DNA of 64,000 bases from Osedax fenrisi (Eukaryota; Annelida; Polychaeta; Sabellida; Siboglinidae): contig OZ025240.1 in the NCBI GenBank assembly GCA_964019155.1, positions 90,594,961-90,658,960 on the forward strand, in the 5' to 3' direction. Shown here piece by piece: positions 15,897 to 29,442 of the stretch (its first letter is position 1; each line of letters begins with the position of its first letter). Position numbers and translations under genes: made by a program. The notes beneath the pieces were generated by a model. The model was not told the DNA's origin and did no database searches. It worked only from the letters and a program-made list of their open reading frames with translations.

Positions 15897-16071
15897 TTAG
15901 TATGCATATTCATATTAAATTAATAATTACTCTTTGAAACAATATATTCGTAATCTTGTTTATATTTGATTGATATACATTTCCTTGTTACCTCTACCTA
16001 TTAATGATTCATACTAGTAATATATAATTGTAAATATTGTATAGTAATATAGTATATTAATAATATTCTAT

Positions 16072-16112
<41 letters not shown>

Positions 16113-16769
16113 CTATATATATTTATATTCAATTGAAATATACTTTCCAAATATATATATCCAATTGATGAAATATATATCCAATTGATATTATTTTCAA
16201 ATATGAGTATAAATAATTATATTTTATAATCTATAAATATAACGGCAAATTGATGTTATATAATTTATTATGTAATGGTAATACAACACTAATTTGACTT
16301 TCCTATTGTGTATATATATATATTAATATTAATTTCTACTGTTATTTATGCAGTTTTTCGTGTTTTTTAAATTATAATATTAAATTATAAAAACAACATA
16401 CAATTAATCTATATATGTTTAGAATAATAGTATTATAACTTATATATTGATTGATATATTTTATTGGAAGTTATATAAAAAAAATAAAGTAACATACAAT
16501 AATAAATATGACAAGTAAACGAATAAAATAAGTATTTTATAATAATTTATATATGTCATAGTAAAAATTAAATAATTCAAAGATTACTTGTGAAAATAAA
16601 ACAAAAATTAATATAAATTATTTATATATATATAGAATTATTATTCGGAAGTGTTATAATATATTCATACATATTTATGTGTATCTATATTATCTATATA
16701 TATGCATTTACGTGATATTATTATATTCATATATCATATTATCATGTAATAATATGTGTTCATATTTAT
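13384..16769. other. A+T-rich non-coding stretch
   Basis: Includes TA tracts at 14991-15028, 15322-15363, 15868-15892 and 16077-16111. No element or coding sequence recognised. Confidence 0.6.
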
Positions 16770-17055
16770 CTGGGATCGATGGTTCAATGGGACAACCAAA
16801 AGATAGTAAAGCAGATGTCCCGGGTTAGAATCCAGGCAGTTATTGTTTTTATCTTGTATTTATCAAGAACTTAATAAATTATAAATCAAAACACAAGAAA
16901 CAAATGTTACTATTTGTATTTGTATTGTATTAGCTGTGGTCTCCGATAGTTATTTATAACATGTATACGTCTATTACTTCTTGAGGGGTCCATTTGTATC
17001 CGCTATTTGTATTGTATTCAGTACATATATTTGTGATTTCAATAAATAAATATTA
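16770..17055 (+). mobile_element. Second SINE-like family with tRNA-like head
   Basis: Box A-like GATGGTTCAATGGGACAA and box B-like GGGTTAGAATCC head a sequence whose 3' part (GTCCATTTGTATCCGCTATT, TGATTTCAATAAATA) is shared with 51130-51215. It does not fold as an intact tRNA. A (TA)n tract follows directly. Confidence 0.55.
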
Positions 17056-17868
17056 TATATATATATATATATTATCGTATATTAATAATTAAAAAATCAG
17101 TAATATGATTATGAATATGAATACGATAATTTAAAAGAATATTATCTAAATTTATATATTAAATATATAAATATAATATATTATTATACATTTTCCATTA
17201 TGCTATTATATTAAAAAAGATATTATTAAATAGATATTATCTAATTAACAATATATATGTATCTATTATATAAATTATATAATAAAAATAATCGAAAAAT
17301 AAAATAATATACTATCACAATATTAAAATTAATATAATATGTGATAAACTATTAAGATGTGTTAATTAACATATTACTCTTAAGAATATTATTATATAAT
17401 ATCTAGCTAAAATAAATAAACAATGATAGTATATATGGCGGTATCAAATATTTGTTTACATTTTTTTTATATAATGGTATTTATTTTCATTTTATTAATT
17501 ATTTTTTTTTTATTTGTATCATCATTATAAATATATTTTATTCAAAGATGATGAAGACAGATTACATTACGCCAATGTTAGAATATATCGATTTAATAAA
17601 TATTATAATTTGTACTTTTTCCACTTGAAAATTATCACTAGAAAAGATAATTTCAATGTTTACGTTATTAATTAATTAAGGTTTTTCGAAAGCATATTAG
17701 CAAGGATGTTTTCAGTGTAATATGTTATCGTGGAACAATTTAGAAAAGATAGTAAGTGGAATATTTGTATTTAAATTTATTTTATTATAGCAACAAAAAC
17801 TATACAATAATTATTATTATTAAAATTATATAAATTATATAAATTTAAATAATTAATAATAAAACCCT

Positions 17869-18073
17869 TTCGAAACGTGCTTCAGCATAAAGTGAGGATA
17901 TGATATTTGTACTTTTCACTAATTTCATTTCAGTTGTACATACACTATCTGCCGTATTACAATATTCGTATACATTATAGTCCACCTTATCATAACAATC
18001 TAGATTTAATTTCTTATCGAGCGTAAATAATATACTAAATGATTCCATATAACATTTAAGGCAGGTAATACTG
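17869..18073 (-). CDS. Candidate exon of a Ly6/three-finger protein
   Basis: On the minus strand, acceptor CTTTTACAG (18073-18081) opens a frame reading ITCLKCYMESF, LNLDCYDKVDY, YEYCNTADSVCTTEMKL and ending near FERV. Two Cys two residues apart at the start, DCYD, and a YC(x)nCTTE pair resemble the first part of Ly6/uPAR three-finger domains, which are small secreted or GPI-anchored proteins. A downstream exon with the RGC and CCxxxxCN motifs would be needed and was not found in the A+T-rich flank. This could be a dispersed or dead exon. Five cysteines in about 65 residues and higher G+C set it apart from the background. Confidence 0.4.
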
Positions 18074-18125
18074 TAAAAGTATGACACATATTATGTATAA
18101 GGTATAAACATACACACACATATAA

Positions 18126-18171
<46 letters not shown>

Positions 18172-18199
18172 TTATCAATTTTTCTATACAAATTTCACC

Positions 18200-18750
18200 T
18201 ATGTATTTCTATATAAAATGTACATTATTTATTGTATTTTATTGTAATGAATATTATAAAAATATGTAAATCAATTCATTATAATAGTAATTACATTAGT
18301 CATATCATTATAAAATAGCACATTAAGATATTGTGCACGATTATAATCGTATACTAAATAAAATAAAATTAGAAAATACAAATACATGAATGAAACTAAG
18401 AAATAGCTTATCATCTAGCATAAATGTGATATATTATTTAAGTTAATTGATTAATGAATTATTTGAATGTATTTAACGAATACAGTAGTTATGAAACAGT
18501 ATAAATAATATACATTTTTCCAATGCATAGGACATGAAAGTAGTAACAAATATACATACATATATAGTAGTGAATGAATAGTTACAATTTAATATCAATT
18601 TCGAGCGTATATGATATTGGAGTATCAATAAGAGGTCATAGGTATATTATATATTATAATTATATAGGTCATAGATATATTATTATGATTACACATTAAC
18701 AAATTATAATATTTAATAATTTAACAATTTATATATAAAAGAGCATTAGA
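18200..18750. other. A+T-rich stretch
   Basis: No gene, element or repeat recognised beyond short A+T runs. Confidence 0.5.
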
Positions 18751-18756
18751 GAACAT

Positions 18757-20200
18757 AATGTCAAATAAAAATGAAGGTCAAGGTGAGAAAGTTAACTTCC
18801 AAAATAAAGTATTTAATCAAATAAGGTATTTACTAAAAACTATAAGATAAAATATATCTTCTACTGATCATATTAAATATTTATGTAACTATAATATAAT
18901 TGATACCCTAGAAGAAAATATCAAAGAAATTGAGAACGCCGATCTACACAAAAATACCTATTAAGCTGGGAATTAAAAAATGAAACTACTGGCAACTCGA
19001 AAAGGAAATAACCCAAAAAATATCTATAAACTTGATGCAAATACTTTCAGGATATATTAGGAAAATGACTAGAGATTGTAAGACGACAATAAAGTGATAA
19101 TATAAGTTAAATCACCTCTAGAAAGCGTCGATATTTTGAAATATATGAGTAGGGGAGAGTGGGGTTGTATGAACAGATGTCTTGCATGAGCCAATGGAGA
19201 TAACAATTGTTTGCTACAGTAGAAATTTGATTTAACTGAACTAGTATCATCATCTATAATTAATACAGTTGCGGAAGTATCATTTTTAATAAAAAAATAA
19301 AAATAATAACATTTTAATCACATTTTTAACTAAAGTACACTCAAAAGTAAAAATTCCAGACAAGGTAATATATGTTATAACTTCTATAATAATTATTTGA
19401 TTAGTTTCATATTATATATATATAGGATTTTAATATATAATTAACTTAATATTAATATAAAAATATATTTAAAATGTTAAATAAAATATTTAAATGTTAT
19501 CAATTAATAATAAAATTTGATTTGGGGTTGAGTGAACCACTAAAAATGGGGTTATATGAACATTGTTCAATCAACCCCATATTATATGTTAATATTTATA
19601 ATATAATATTATAATATTATAATATTAATATTATTATAATATTATAATATATATTCAATGATCCGAATATAAATAAGTAATGATTACATAGAAATAATAT
19701 AATTAATGATATATCAATATAATTAATTAATTTAATTTTAATGAAATTCAATTACTAATTTCATAATAATTATTTAAATATTATTTCTAGGAATCAAAAA
19801 TGAGAAACTATACTCAACAAACTGATAGAATACGTGATAAAACGCTCATGACAAGAGCAACTAAAGAAGTAAAACAGGGTATGTTCATTCAACCCGCCTT
19901 TGGGGTTGAATGAACTTTTTTATTTTGTTTTATTAATTGTAATTATGAAATCTTATAAGTATACCTTATATCTAAAAGTGATATATTAGTTAACTAATAT
20001 CATATATTATGCAATGCCATTTAAATAATTAAGAAAAATGTATTATTACCACAATGATAGCACTTTATACAAAAACATGGTCATACAACCCCACCCTCCC
20101 CTACAATTTGGCAAAATAGATATCAAAGAAGGAAAAAGCTGCGATTGTATCTGCTATGAAATAAGGTCAGTCGTATTAAATCGTCTACTTCTGTAATAAA
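18757..20200 (+). pseudogene. Unidentified coding remnant split by a family B element
   Basis: From ATG at 18759 a frame reads MSNKNEGQGEKVNFQNKVFN and continues with stops through IIDTLEENIKEIENADLHK. Lysine-rich fragments extend to 19149, and after the inserted element (19152-20101) the sequence continues with KIDIKEGKSCDCICYEIRS. I do not recognise the protein. The composition is more balanced than the flanks, suggesting an old gene or element body. Confidence 0.3.
19152..20101. mobile_element. Family B non-autonomous DNA element, complete
   Basis: A 950-bp element flanked by TA on both sides (19150-19151, 20102-20103). Ends GGGGAGAGTGGGGTTGTATG and, reversed, GGGGAGGGTGGGGTTGTATG. The word GGGGTTGTATGAAC and variants (GGGGTTGAATGAAC, GGGGTTATATGAAC) recur about seven times in both orientations, for example back to back at 19549-19581 and 19876-19916. 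No coding capacity. Confidence 0.78.
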
Positions 20201-20306
20201 GCACTATTAATAAAATAAAGTAAAGACAATGGTATATTTTGAATATAATGCTTATACACAAGAAAGGAGATATTAGTCTATGTAGTAATTTTAGTCCTAT
20301 ATTATT

Positions 20307-20500
20307 CCGGAACTTTTATGAAGCTTCCACTTATAACCATATAGCTTTAATGTTCCTATGAAGCCGATGTTATATTAAAGCATTCATGAGATAATTGATG
20401 TATACACAATTATATAATATCACTTAAATATCCGGACGGGACTTTAACCCGCGTCCTACTGCTTGTGTGGCTTAGACAAATTAGCCACACAGGCAGTTAT
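20307..20500 (-). mobile_element. tRNA-derived SINE with internal deletion
   Basis: On the minus strand, box A GTGTGGCTAATTTGTCTAAG and box B GTTAAAGTCCCGTCC are followed by a body lacking about 40 bp after ATTTAAGTGATA, then the usual ATAACATCGGCTTCATAGGAA and a TTCCGGAATAAT end. Confidence 0.75.
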
Positions 20501-21499
20501 ATATATATATATTAAACCGATTATTTTTAATTCTATTTCCTGGTGCATCTACTAAATAAGTAATTAATTATAATAATATATATATATATATATAAATATA
20601 ATATAGTTGATTACATATATTATATTAAATAAAATACAATATCTAGTAATCAAGAATTCTTGAATTAATAATTAGGTAAATTTATTTTTGTAACGTTGTA
20701 CATTAGTATCATAATATAAATAATAGAAAACTATGTTTTATTAATATTTATATGTTAATAATATATATATATATATATTAATATACATAAATATAAAGAA
20801 TACTTTTATAGTAGTTAATATCAGATTTTTGATATTTCTGTTTATATAAATGTTGGATATGTTCAAAATGAGTATGTATATATATTAAGGTTATTTTGTA
20901 TCGTGTGGATCTGGGATATATTTATAAAGATGTTGGACAGGTAAATTATTGATTTATCTTTAAATTAAAATCGTATATATTTATAATAAATGATATGCAA
21001 TATAATATTTAAATTATACTAAATAAAATAATATATAAACCATTTTTATTATTAATAATGTAAAATATAATTTGTATTTAGGAAATAAATAAAAATTGAA
21101 TTGTTTATATATTTTTAATTTGTGATATTTTGATTTTAATATTTTAGTATACATATAAAGATATTCATTGCAATATCTACACTTTTATAATATACTTATT
21201 TTCTTTAATTCTTGATATAAAATATTATATTAATTTTAATTTTAATTGTCCACTTTATGATTTAAATCATTTTATCATCAAGAATATATTATATATTTAA
21301 TATATAGCAACAGATATATAGCTATAGAGCTATATAAAAATATTTTATAATCATTATATAATACTAATTCAATACATTATATATATATATTCGTTTATTT
21401 GATTTCGTGCTGAACCTTCGTGTTTATTTTCTATTATTTTGATATGACGATTTCGAATAAAATATTCTAGACAAACAAAATTCCTTAGAAATTAATAAA
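20501..21499. other. A+T-rich stretch
   Basis: TA tracts at 20499-20512, 20577-20594 and 20760-20779. No coding sequence recognised. Confidence 0.5.
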
Positions 21500-22930
21500 T
21501 CTAAATTAACTCATTTATCAAACTAAAATTTTACAAGATCTACAGGGATTAAATGTAAAACTCATCGATAAGATTAGTGTTTTATTTAATAATATTGTAA
21601 ATTCAAATATAGTTCAATCAAATAAAATTGATAACATTATCAGTAATAATAACATTAATTCTTCTAATATCAATAATTCGATGGTTTTAACTAATAATAA
21701 TATTGAAATAGATTCAATTGATCATTCTTCTAAGCATACATTAATTAATTTATTTAAATATATAGTTGATATAGATATATCTGATATAATATCGTTGATA
21801 TACACACTTTAAATAATAAGGAATCAAGTGATAATATACATACAAATTATATTATTAAACTAACTTATATTAAATTAAAATCTAAATTAATACGAAAACA
21901 TTTAAACATTTAAATTAAATTAAACATTTAAACAAAAAAAATTAGAAAATAATAATTTATATATTCAAGATTTGTTATCGAAATATGGTAATAATCTATT
22001 TTATATCGCTTGCACTTATCAAAAAATCCGGCAAGGTAATAGCTATCTGTATTTATAAAATTCAAATATATATAGAAACAAATAATAATAATAAAATTCT
22101 AATTATAAACGAAAGTTAAATAATTTCATTTAATTTTAAATCAATTGATTTTATTTTTTATTATTATAATTATTTTAAATTTGTAATGCATACATTTAAC
22201 ACATCACTAATACTTTTACTTATTCTATTTCTAAACAAAATTCTATTCATGACTATTATAATAACGAAAATTCTGATGTTAATTTCACAGATGATTACTT
22301 TTACTACACTGATATAAATATAAATTCATATAAATATATTCAGAATAATTGTTCTATACTATATATTAATGATATAAGCTTAGTACGGAATCATGATCAA
22401 ATTAATCTAATTTAAATAGTATTATACATACAATTTCCATAATTATAAGTCTGAAACATTGTTAAAATATTTATAATTTTGATAATATTATGTCATATGA
22501 CAATCAAATCAATACTATACGATCTGTATGTAAGGGTAGTGGAGTCGCTATATTTATATTAAATAGTTTATCATATACAATACTTAATTACTTAAATATA
22601 TCAATATCAAATTGTATTGAAATTTAATAAGATATGGAATGCATTACCAACTTCTTTTCACAAATTAATGAATACAAAAATATTAAATTATTTATTACAT
22701 CTTCGTATTAGTTAACTTTTTATATTTTTTGTTGTGTTTAGTTTCAGTATCTTTTTATATTTTACATATGTTATGCATTTATTTAATTTATATTATATAT
22801 ATTTCTTTTAATATGTATTTATATATTTCTTAATTATATATTCTTTTATTATTTATTATATTTTATTTTATATTTAACGAAAAATGATGACATCTCCTTG
22901 AAGACACTCCACGAGTATATACTTACTTAT
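21500..22930 (+). pseudogene. CR1-like LINE, decayed and internally deleted
   Basis: An Asn/Ser-rich ORF1-like segment (21560-21830) is followed at 22270-22620 by endonuclease-type pieces: YKYIQNNCSILYIN, RNHDQINL, GSGVAIFILNSLSY (pattern SILh.NIRSL and GGGVaif). It then jumps directly to a C-terminal end KFNKIWNALPTSFHKLM..ILNYLL (22620-22710), so the reverse transcriptase is missing. A 3' UTR with TGACATCTCCTTGAAGACAC ends near 22930. Confidence 0.6.
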
Positions 22931-22934
22931 TTAT

Positions 22935-23198
22935 TCAGCACGATTTTCATTTACACGAAACAAATTTATAAATCACTTACCTTTAATAATATATACAATA
23001 GTATATATATATATATATATATACACAATTATAGTTTTAATGATATACAAAATTGAAATTTTAAAATAAGTTATTGTCATTTTATAATTTTCTTATATTT
23101 TTTTATTTTGTATTATTGTAATGTTGTTATCAAGTTGAGTGAGAAAATACCTAGTAAATCTTATCTTTCTGTTTTGCTGGGTGTTTAAACTCTATCTG

Positions 23199-23233
<35 letters not shown>

Positions 23234-23945
23234 TAATATGTAATATCGATAAATTTGTAAACTAACGGTTTATAGCTTGTTTATTAATTAACTATATGCA
23301 ATTATATGTATATATATATATATATATAAATATTATTTTTTTTATATATATAACTGTTATTTATATCTTATAAATCCAATCGTACTTTATATATTAAATA
23401 TTATTAATCGACCCTATAACTATATATTTTTATTTATCAGATAGTTCTATCACATATCTTTATTTTTTGTAATTTGTGTATTCTTTAACAAATATATTCC
23501 ATACTATTTAATAAATGATATTTAATTTTATATTAATATTGCTTGTAAATAAAATATGATTTTAGATATATTTGGTTATGAACATAATGTAAAATTTAAT
23601 TCTTTATTGAAATCAAAATATTGATTTTTAAATATGATAATTTAGAATATATATCTCTAATTATGTGTAATAAAAACATTTTAATATTATTGAACACATC
23701 GGAATTTTACTTGTGAATTTAAAATGATATACAACGCATTTATGAATACTTACAAAATATCGTCTTAAAATCTATATTTAAAAAAAATGTAATACAGGTA
23801 ATAAACTAAATATGATAAAATTAAAATATTATTATATTAGTAATATGGTTTAATAAGAAAAATAAATATACTAAGTTGGTATTAAGATTAATTAGGTTTT
23901 ATATGATATATATTTAACAGGTATAACTTTAATCTATAGATTTAA

Positions 23946-23992
<47 letters not shown>

Positions 23993-25472
23993 GTTAACGT
24001 TTAAACACATACTTATATATATATATATATTTCATTTTAAATAGATCTAGTTGAACATAAAATCTTACAATTTAATTTGAGGTCGCAGAGATATTAAATT
24101 ATTGTTTCGAAATACTAATGTTACGTTATGATATTCTAGTAGAGTTTATTTATATATTATGTAAATAAATATACGCGCGAAAGTTTTCATATTTGCTATA
24201 TACCTAAATTACATTGAGATTTAGAATATTTAATTTAGAATATGGCATAATACTTGATAATAAATGTCTAAATAATGTAATTGGTAATTATGATTATAAA
24301 TGATTATTTAATGATTATAATGATAATGTTAACACTAAAAAAATATGTTTTCTTTATTTATTAATTTTAGGATCAAATATTAAAGTTATATATAATTACA
24401 TGGCCCGTTTAAATAAATTTGTTTACCAATTTTATAATATATTTATTATTATTTCTTGTTTCGTGTCGGTTTGTTTCGCTTTATTTTAAATTCACTACTA
24501 TTATTATAAATGTATTCGTGTTGCTAAACAATAAACTATTTATCTATCTATCTATCTATAAGTATAGATTGTGTATCTACAATGTTTATGTATGATCAAT
24601 ATGTTTTAAAATGATGATTTTTATAGTATAGACAAAACACGTTAGGTTATGTTATCTAAATCTTAATCTTAAAATGATTAACGAATACAAATGAAATATT
24701 ATATAAGATAAAAACAATGATATAATATTTAAATTAAGGTAAGGTATAATAATATAAGGTATTATTATAATTTAAATTTGTTTATAAATAAAATTATATT
24801 TAAATTAATAATATATATTAAAAATATATGAAGAAAATTGCTAATAACTTCCTAATGATAAATATATATTTGTTTAAATAAGAAATATAATAATATTAAT
24901 AAATACCATTTTGAAATGCAATTTTTCTTCGAATAATTCAAAATCCTTACCTATTTTTTAACATATGTATTTATTATGGAATATATATTTATGCTATTTG
25001 TATTTTATTCAATATATATATATATATATTAAGGATTATGTTAAATATTTAAGTGTGCAATGTTTGACTTATATTCCTATGTACAATTACGAAATTATCT
25101 ATTTACATTATATACCGAGAAATACTATATATTTGACTCAACAAATAGTTTATAATAATACATATATAAAATATATTACATTCATTAATAACATGTTAAT
25201 GGAAACAAAATTGTTAGACTACATACAAATAAGGAAATAGTATACTTTATTACATTTTCTGCAAACACACTCATTTGTATTACACTTACTTATTAGTAAT
25301 AAGTTAACAATAATTATTACGAACCATTATTATTATTATTGGAATAGAGGTAATGTGAATCTCATAATTGTTTATTATTCTTACTCATTATTATTTATAG
25401 AGTTTGGTTATCTAGGTTATTGAGGTAATTCATAAAAAGCAAACACTTTCTGATTATTGTACTTGTGCCACG

Positions 25473-25536
<64 letters not shown>

Positions 25537-25550
25537 TATATTATAATAAT
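22935..25550. other. A+T-rich stretch with TA and TCTA microsatellites
   Basis: TA tracts at 22998-23023, 23203-23230 and 23950-23989, and the largest at 25477-25531; (TCTA)n at 24541-24558. The open frame at 24965-25240 is Tyr/Ile-rich and has no recognisable domain; I do not consider it a gene. Confidence 0.55.
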
Positions 25551-25862
25551 ACATATTTATATTATGTAATTTAAATAACCGGAATTCATTTCATATATTA
25601 TGTTATTACATTTACTTCCGGTACAATGTTCCCAACATATATCTTAATAAATAATATATTTAATGCAAGTTATATCTAGTTTATATTATATATAAAGAAT
25701 TTATATATATATATTAATATTTAGTTAATAATAAATAAATTTGTATTTAAATTATAAAATTTGAATAAATAATACATAGTTATAACTTAATCAAAAGTTA
25801 TAAATTTATGAATATCAATGATGTTTTGAAGAATTAACAATTCAATTATATTACTGTATTAT

Positions 25863-26823
25863 GGGGAAATCTCCGAGTACCGACCCCTAAATGATTATTT
25901 GTAATAACTTATTCAATTTTAAATATATTTATTTGAAATTTTGTAATTAGGGTAATATTATGGCAATGAATAATGTGGCTATTTTAAATTTTTGATATCA
26001 TTATATTTACAAGAATAAATAGGGGGGTCGGTAATCGGATACATATGCCTAATAACTACCCCCTTTTCCTATTACTGACCCCCTAAAATAATCGTGGTAT
26101 AAATAATTGTAGTATTATAATATCCAATATAAATAGTATATATACATAAATATAATTAATTATAACATGCACGTAATTTATTTTTCATTGAATTTATGTT
26201 TTAATAGTAATATCAAATTTAAATTTAAACTTTATAGTAATTATATTAAAATATTGTATATTATTATTTTATATTTATTTATTAATCAGTATGTATATAA
26301 TCAACTTGAATAATGAATCAGAAATATATATAAATGATACACAAACAACTTACGACATATATTAAAGTAAAATACGGATCTATTTTGATTGGATATTATA
26401 AATCACATGGGGTCGGTATTAGGGTAATTTAGGGGGTCGGTAATAGGAAAATCATATGGGTTGCTATGAATAAGATATATTGGTTAATACTTATTCAAAT
26501 TAAATTATTTTTATAATAATTATAAACATGTTATTGATCTACAATATTATGCTCAGTATTAAGTTTTCTTTTAAATAATAAAGTATTTACAATGATTTAA
26601 AAAAAAATATTATTCAAATATATAAAAAGTAAAAACAGAATATTACATTTTATCAAATAACAATAATAGGATTGCATTTTTTTAAAAACAAAATACTTAT
26701 TCATATTTATCATTAAATCACTAACCGTTCAGGTGTATATAATTTATTTATATATCTTATAGTTACTAAGATACGAGAGGGGGTCGGTATTAGGAGGGGG
26801 TCGGTAATAGGAGACTTTCCCCC
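25863..26823. mobile_element. Family C non-autonomous DNA element, complete
   Basis: A 961-bp element. Ends GGGGAAATCTCCGAGTACCG and, reversed, GGGGGAAAGTCTCCTATTACC. The word GGGGTCGGTAAT/TATT occurs about seven times in both orientations (25881, 26025, 26078, 26409, 26432, 26780, 26797). The empty site in copy 2 (28733, ATTACATAAA) shows insertion at AC: right flank AC (26824-26825), left flank AT, explicable by C-to-T decay of the CpG at the junction. No coding capacity. Confidence 0.8.
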
Positions 26824-26899
26824 ACATAAACAAATTAATTATAATATACAGAAAATGATCATATGATGAAAAATAGTAAATAATAAGTAATTAAATACC

Positions 26900-27190
26900 T
26901 GTGTAGCTCATTGGCTAAGTCATCAGAAACACAAGCAGTGGGACACGAGTTCGAGCCTCGTCCGGACCATTACTTAATTTTATAAAATGGGACTACAAAC
27001 TTTTATTTAGAAGTGATATTATATAATTGCGTATAAATAAATGATCGTCTCTTTTTAAAACCATGGATGCCTTACTATCACGAGAGTGGGTTTGAAGGAA
27101 CGCATATGTTTATAAGTAAAAACGTCATCTACATTCCTGGAATGAAAGAACTTCACCAAATAAAAATAACAAAATAACAAAATAACAAAT
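26900..27190 (+). mobile_element. tRNA-derived SINE (in duplication copy 1)
   Basis: CTGTGTAGCTCATTGGCTAAG, then GAGTTCGAGCCTCGTCCGGACC, the common body and a repeated AAATAACA tail. Orthologous to the copy at 28807 because both lie at the same place in the tandem duplication. Confidence 0.88.
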
Positions 27191-27204
27191 AACTATTACG
27201 ACAC

Positions 27205-27246
<42 letters not shown>

Positions 27247-27394
27247 TATATAATATACCATATGTGATACATTTTTATGAATTGCGTGATTTATATCACT
27301 TTCAAAAGCTAGTTATTAATCATGCGTATTAAATCGTTCTAATTAATTATGATTTTCATTCCTTCGTATTCTTTTTATTTGTATTTTTATTACA

Positions 27395-28012
27395 AAACTA
27401 CGACGATGAAGTGTAAATAATTATATCTTTCTGCCATAAATGTATCGTGTTAATGTAATTAACAACCCAAGGTCTGACCAACCCGAGACTTCTCGCATGG
27501 TTTGGTTTGGCAATTCCTCAAGGTCCGTTACTTGCACGGCTGCGTGCATGTATCTATATCACTTTAAATATTATGTTACGTTATGTGACTTCATTATCGA
27601 TATAAGATATATTATCATATCTCGACTATTATCATATCTCGACTATTACCATTATACTATTACTACTACTATTATTATTATTATTATTATAATTATTTTA
27701 TTAAGGGTATCCTTATTATAAGCTAAACATAGCTTCTGGGTATCTCTCTGATTATTATAGAAAATATTCGGTAAATAAAATTCATTCATTCATTCATTCA
27801 ACAATACATATCACAATAATAGTTGAGGATCCACTCGAGTGATGTGTTGCTGGGATCAATATTCTACGACAAGATATCCGTACAAACTATTACTAATAGT
27901 ATAGATATCTATTCAGTATATGATTTAGATGAGCATACTAAATACGTATGCAGTACACTTTAAACATCGGGTAATGATAACTATGACATGTTTCCTATAG
28001 GAAATATCCTAA
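27395..28012 (+). mobile_element. Insertion in copy 1 with a LINE 3' end
   Basis: Absent from duplication copy 2. It contains TTAAGGGTATCCTTATTATAAGC and CTTCTGGGTATCTCTC, a LINE-like 3' UTR, then an ATTC microsatellite tail (27779-27800). The remaining 200 bp after the tail are unclassified, so this may be two nested insertions. Confidence 0.5.
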
Positions 28013-28536
28013 CGCAAATATCGTTTAAAATGTTGTAAATAAATGTGGAATTTAAAAAATGGTGTTGTATTATAAACTTTAAGATATTGAAAAATATTAT
28101 TTATATGAATATATTATGAATATCACTTACAATGTGTAAATTTAATTATATTCTTAAATACTTATTCAGTGATTTATTTTTAATAGTATTCATACTCTAT
28201 CCTTCTATATAACTAATGTTACTAATATATATTTATAAAAATAGAAAAAATATTATAAATAATATAATAATGTATTAATTATTGAAGTAATTATACGAAT
28301 GTATTATTTATGAATGTGAGTATTATGTATATTTTAGTTAAAATGTATATATATATATATTTAATATTAATAAATATATATAAGTATATATATATATTAT
28401 GTAATTTAAATAACCGGAATTCATTTCATATGTTACGTTATTACATCTACTTCCTGTACAATGTTCCCAACATATATCTTAATAAATTATGTATTTAATA
28501 CAAATTATATCTTAGTTTATATTATATATTAAGAAT

Positions 28537-28587
<51 letters not shown>

Positions 28588-28806
28588 CATTAATAGTTAG
28601 TTAATAATAAATACATTTTTAATTAAATTATAAAATTTTAATAAATAATATATAGTAATAACTTAAAAGTCATAAATTTATGATTATCAAAGATGTTTTG
28701 AAAAATAAACAATTAAATTATATTACTGAATTACATAAAAAAATGAATTACAATATACAGAAAAGTGATCATACGATGACAAATTGGAAATAATAAGTAA
28801 TTAAAC

Positions 28807-29130
28807 TACCTGTGTGGCTCAGTTAGCTAAGGCGTCAGACACACAAGCAGTATGACACGAATTCGAGCCTCGTCCGGACCATTAATTAATTTTATAAAAT
28901 GGATCTTAAAATATTATTTAGAAGTGATCTTATATAATTTTGTATAAACAAATGATTGGCTCTTGTAAAACCATGGATGCCTTATTAACATGAGAGCGGA
29001 ATCGAAGGGACATTAGAGCCATATATGGTTATAAATAAAAAATATCAGTTAAATTCCTGGATGGGATGAAAGGACTCCACCAAATAATAATAACAAAATA
29101 ACGAAATAATGAAATAACAAATAACTATTA
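28807..29130 (+). mobile_element. tRNA-derived SINE (in duplication copy 2)
   Basis: CTGTGTGGCTCAGTTAGCTAAGG and ATTCGAGCCTCGTCCGGACC with the full body (ATCTTATATAATTTTGTATA, GGAATCGAAGGGACATTAGA) and an AAATAACAAA-type tail. Confidence 0.88.
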
Positions 29131-29442
29131 CAAAACAAATTAGATATGGTATACATGTATAAATGTATATGTATTACGTCGTGTACATGATTGTTCAAAC
29201 GCTAGTTATTAATCATGAATATTATTCATTCTAATTCATTATTTTATTCATTCCTTCGTATTCTTTAAATTTATATTTTGTATTGCAAATATCGTTATTG
29301 TAAAAAAAATAAGGAATTTAAAAAATGGTGTTGTCATGAACTTTATAATATTGAATACAAAGATTTATATAAATATATCACGAATGTCACTTATTATGTT
29401 TCAATGTAATTGCATTTAATTATATTCATGAATACTTATTCA

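Larger units (their letters stand above)
25551..28395. repeat. Tandem duplication, copy 1
   Basis: Begins with ATGTAATTTAAATAACCGGA and runs through the SINE at 26900 to AACTAATGTTACTAATATAT near 28230. Its sequence is collinear with 28396-30700 at roughly 85-90% by eye, once the family C element (25863-26823) and a ~620-bp insertion (27395-28012) are removed. Confidence 0.8.

Noticed and set aside
24965..25240. 91-codon open frame rich in Tyr and Ile
   Set aside because: It spans a TA tract and has no domain, no good start context and background composition; chance opening in A+T-rich DNA.
27440..27721. 93-codon frame starting MYRVNVINN
   Set aside because: It lies in a LINE 3' end with microsatellite; no recognisable domain and it ends in poly-Ile from an (ATT)n run.
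26900..29130. Two independent insertions of the same SINE 1.9 kb apart
   Set aside because: Both lie at the same position in the tandem duplication with matching flanks, so they descend from one insertion.
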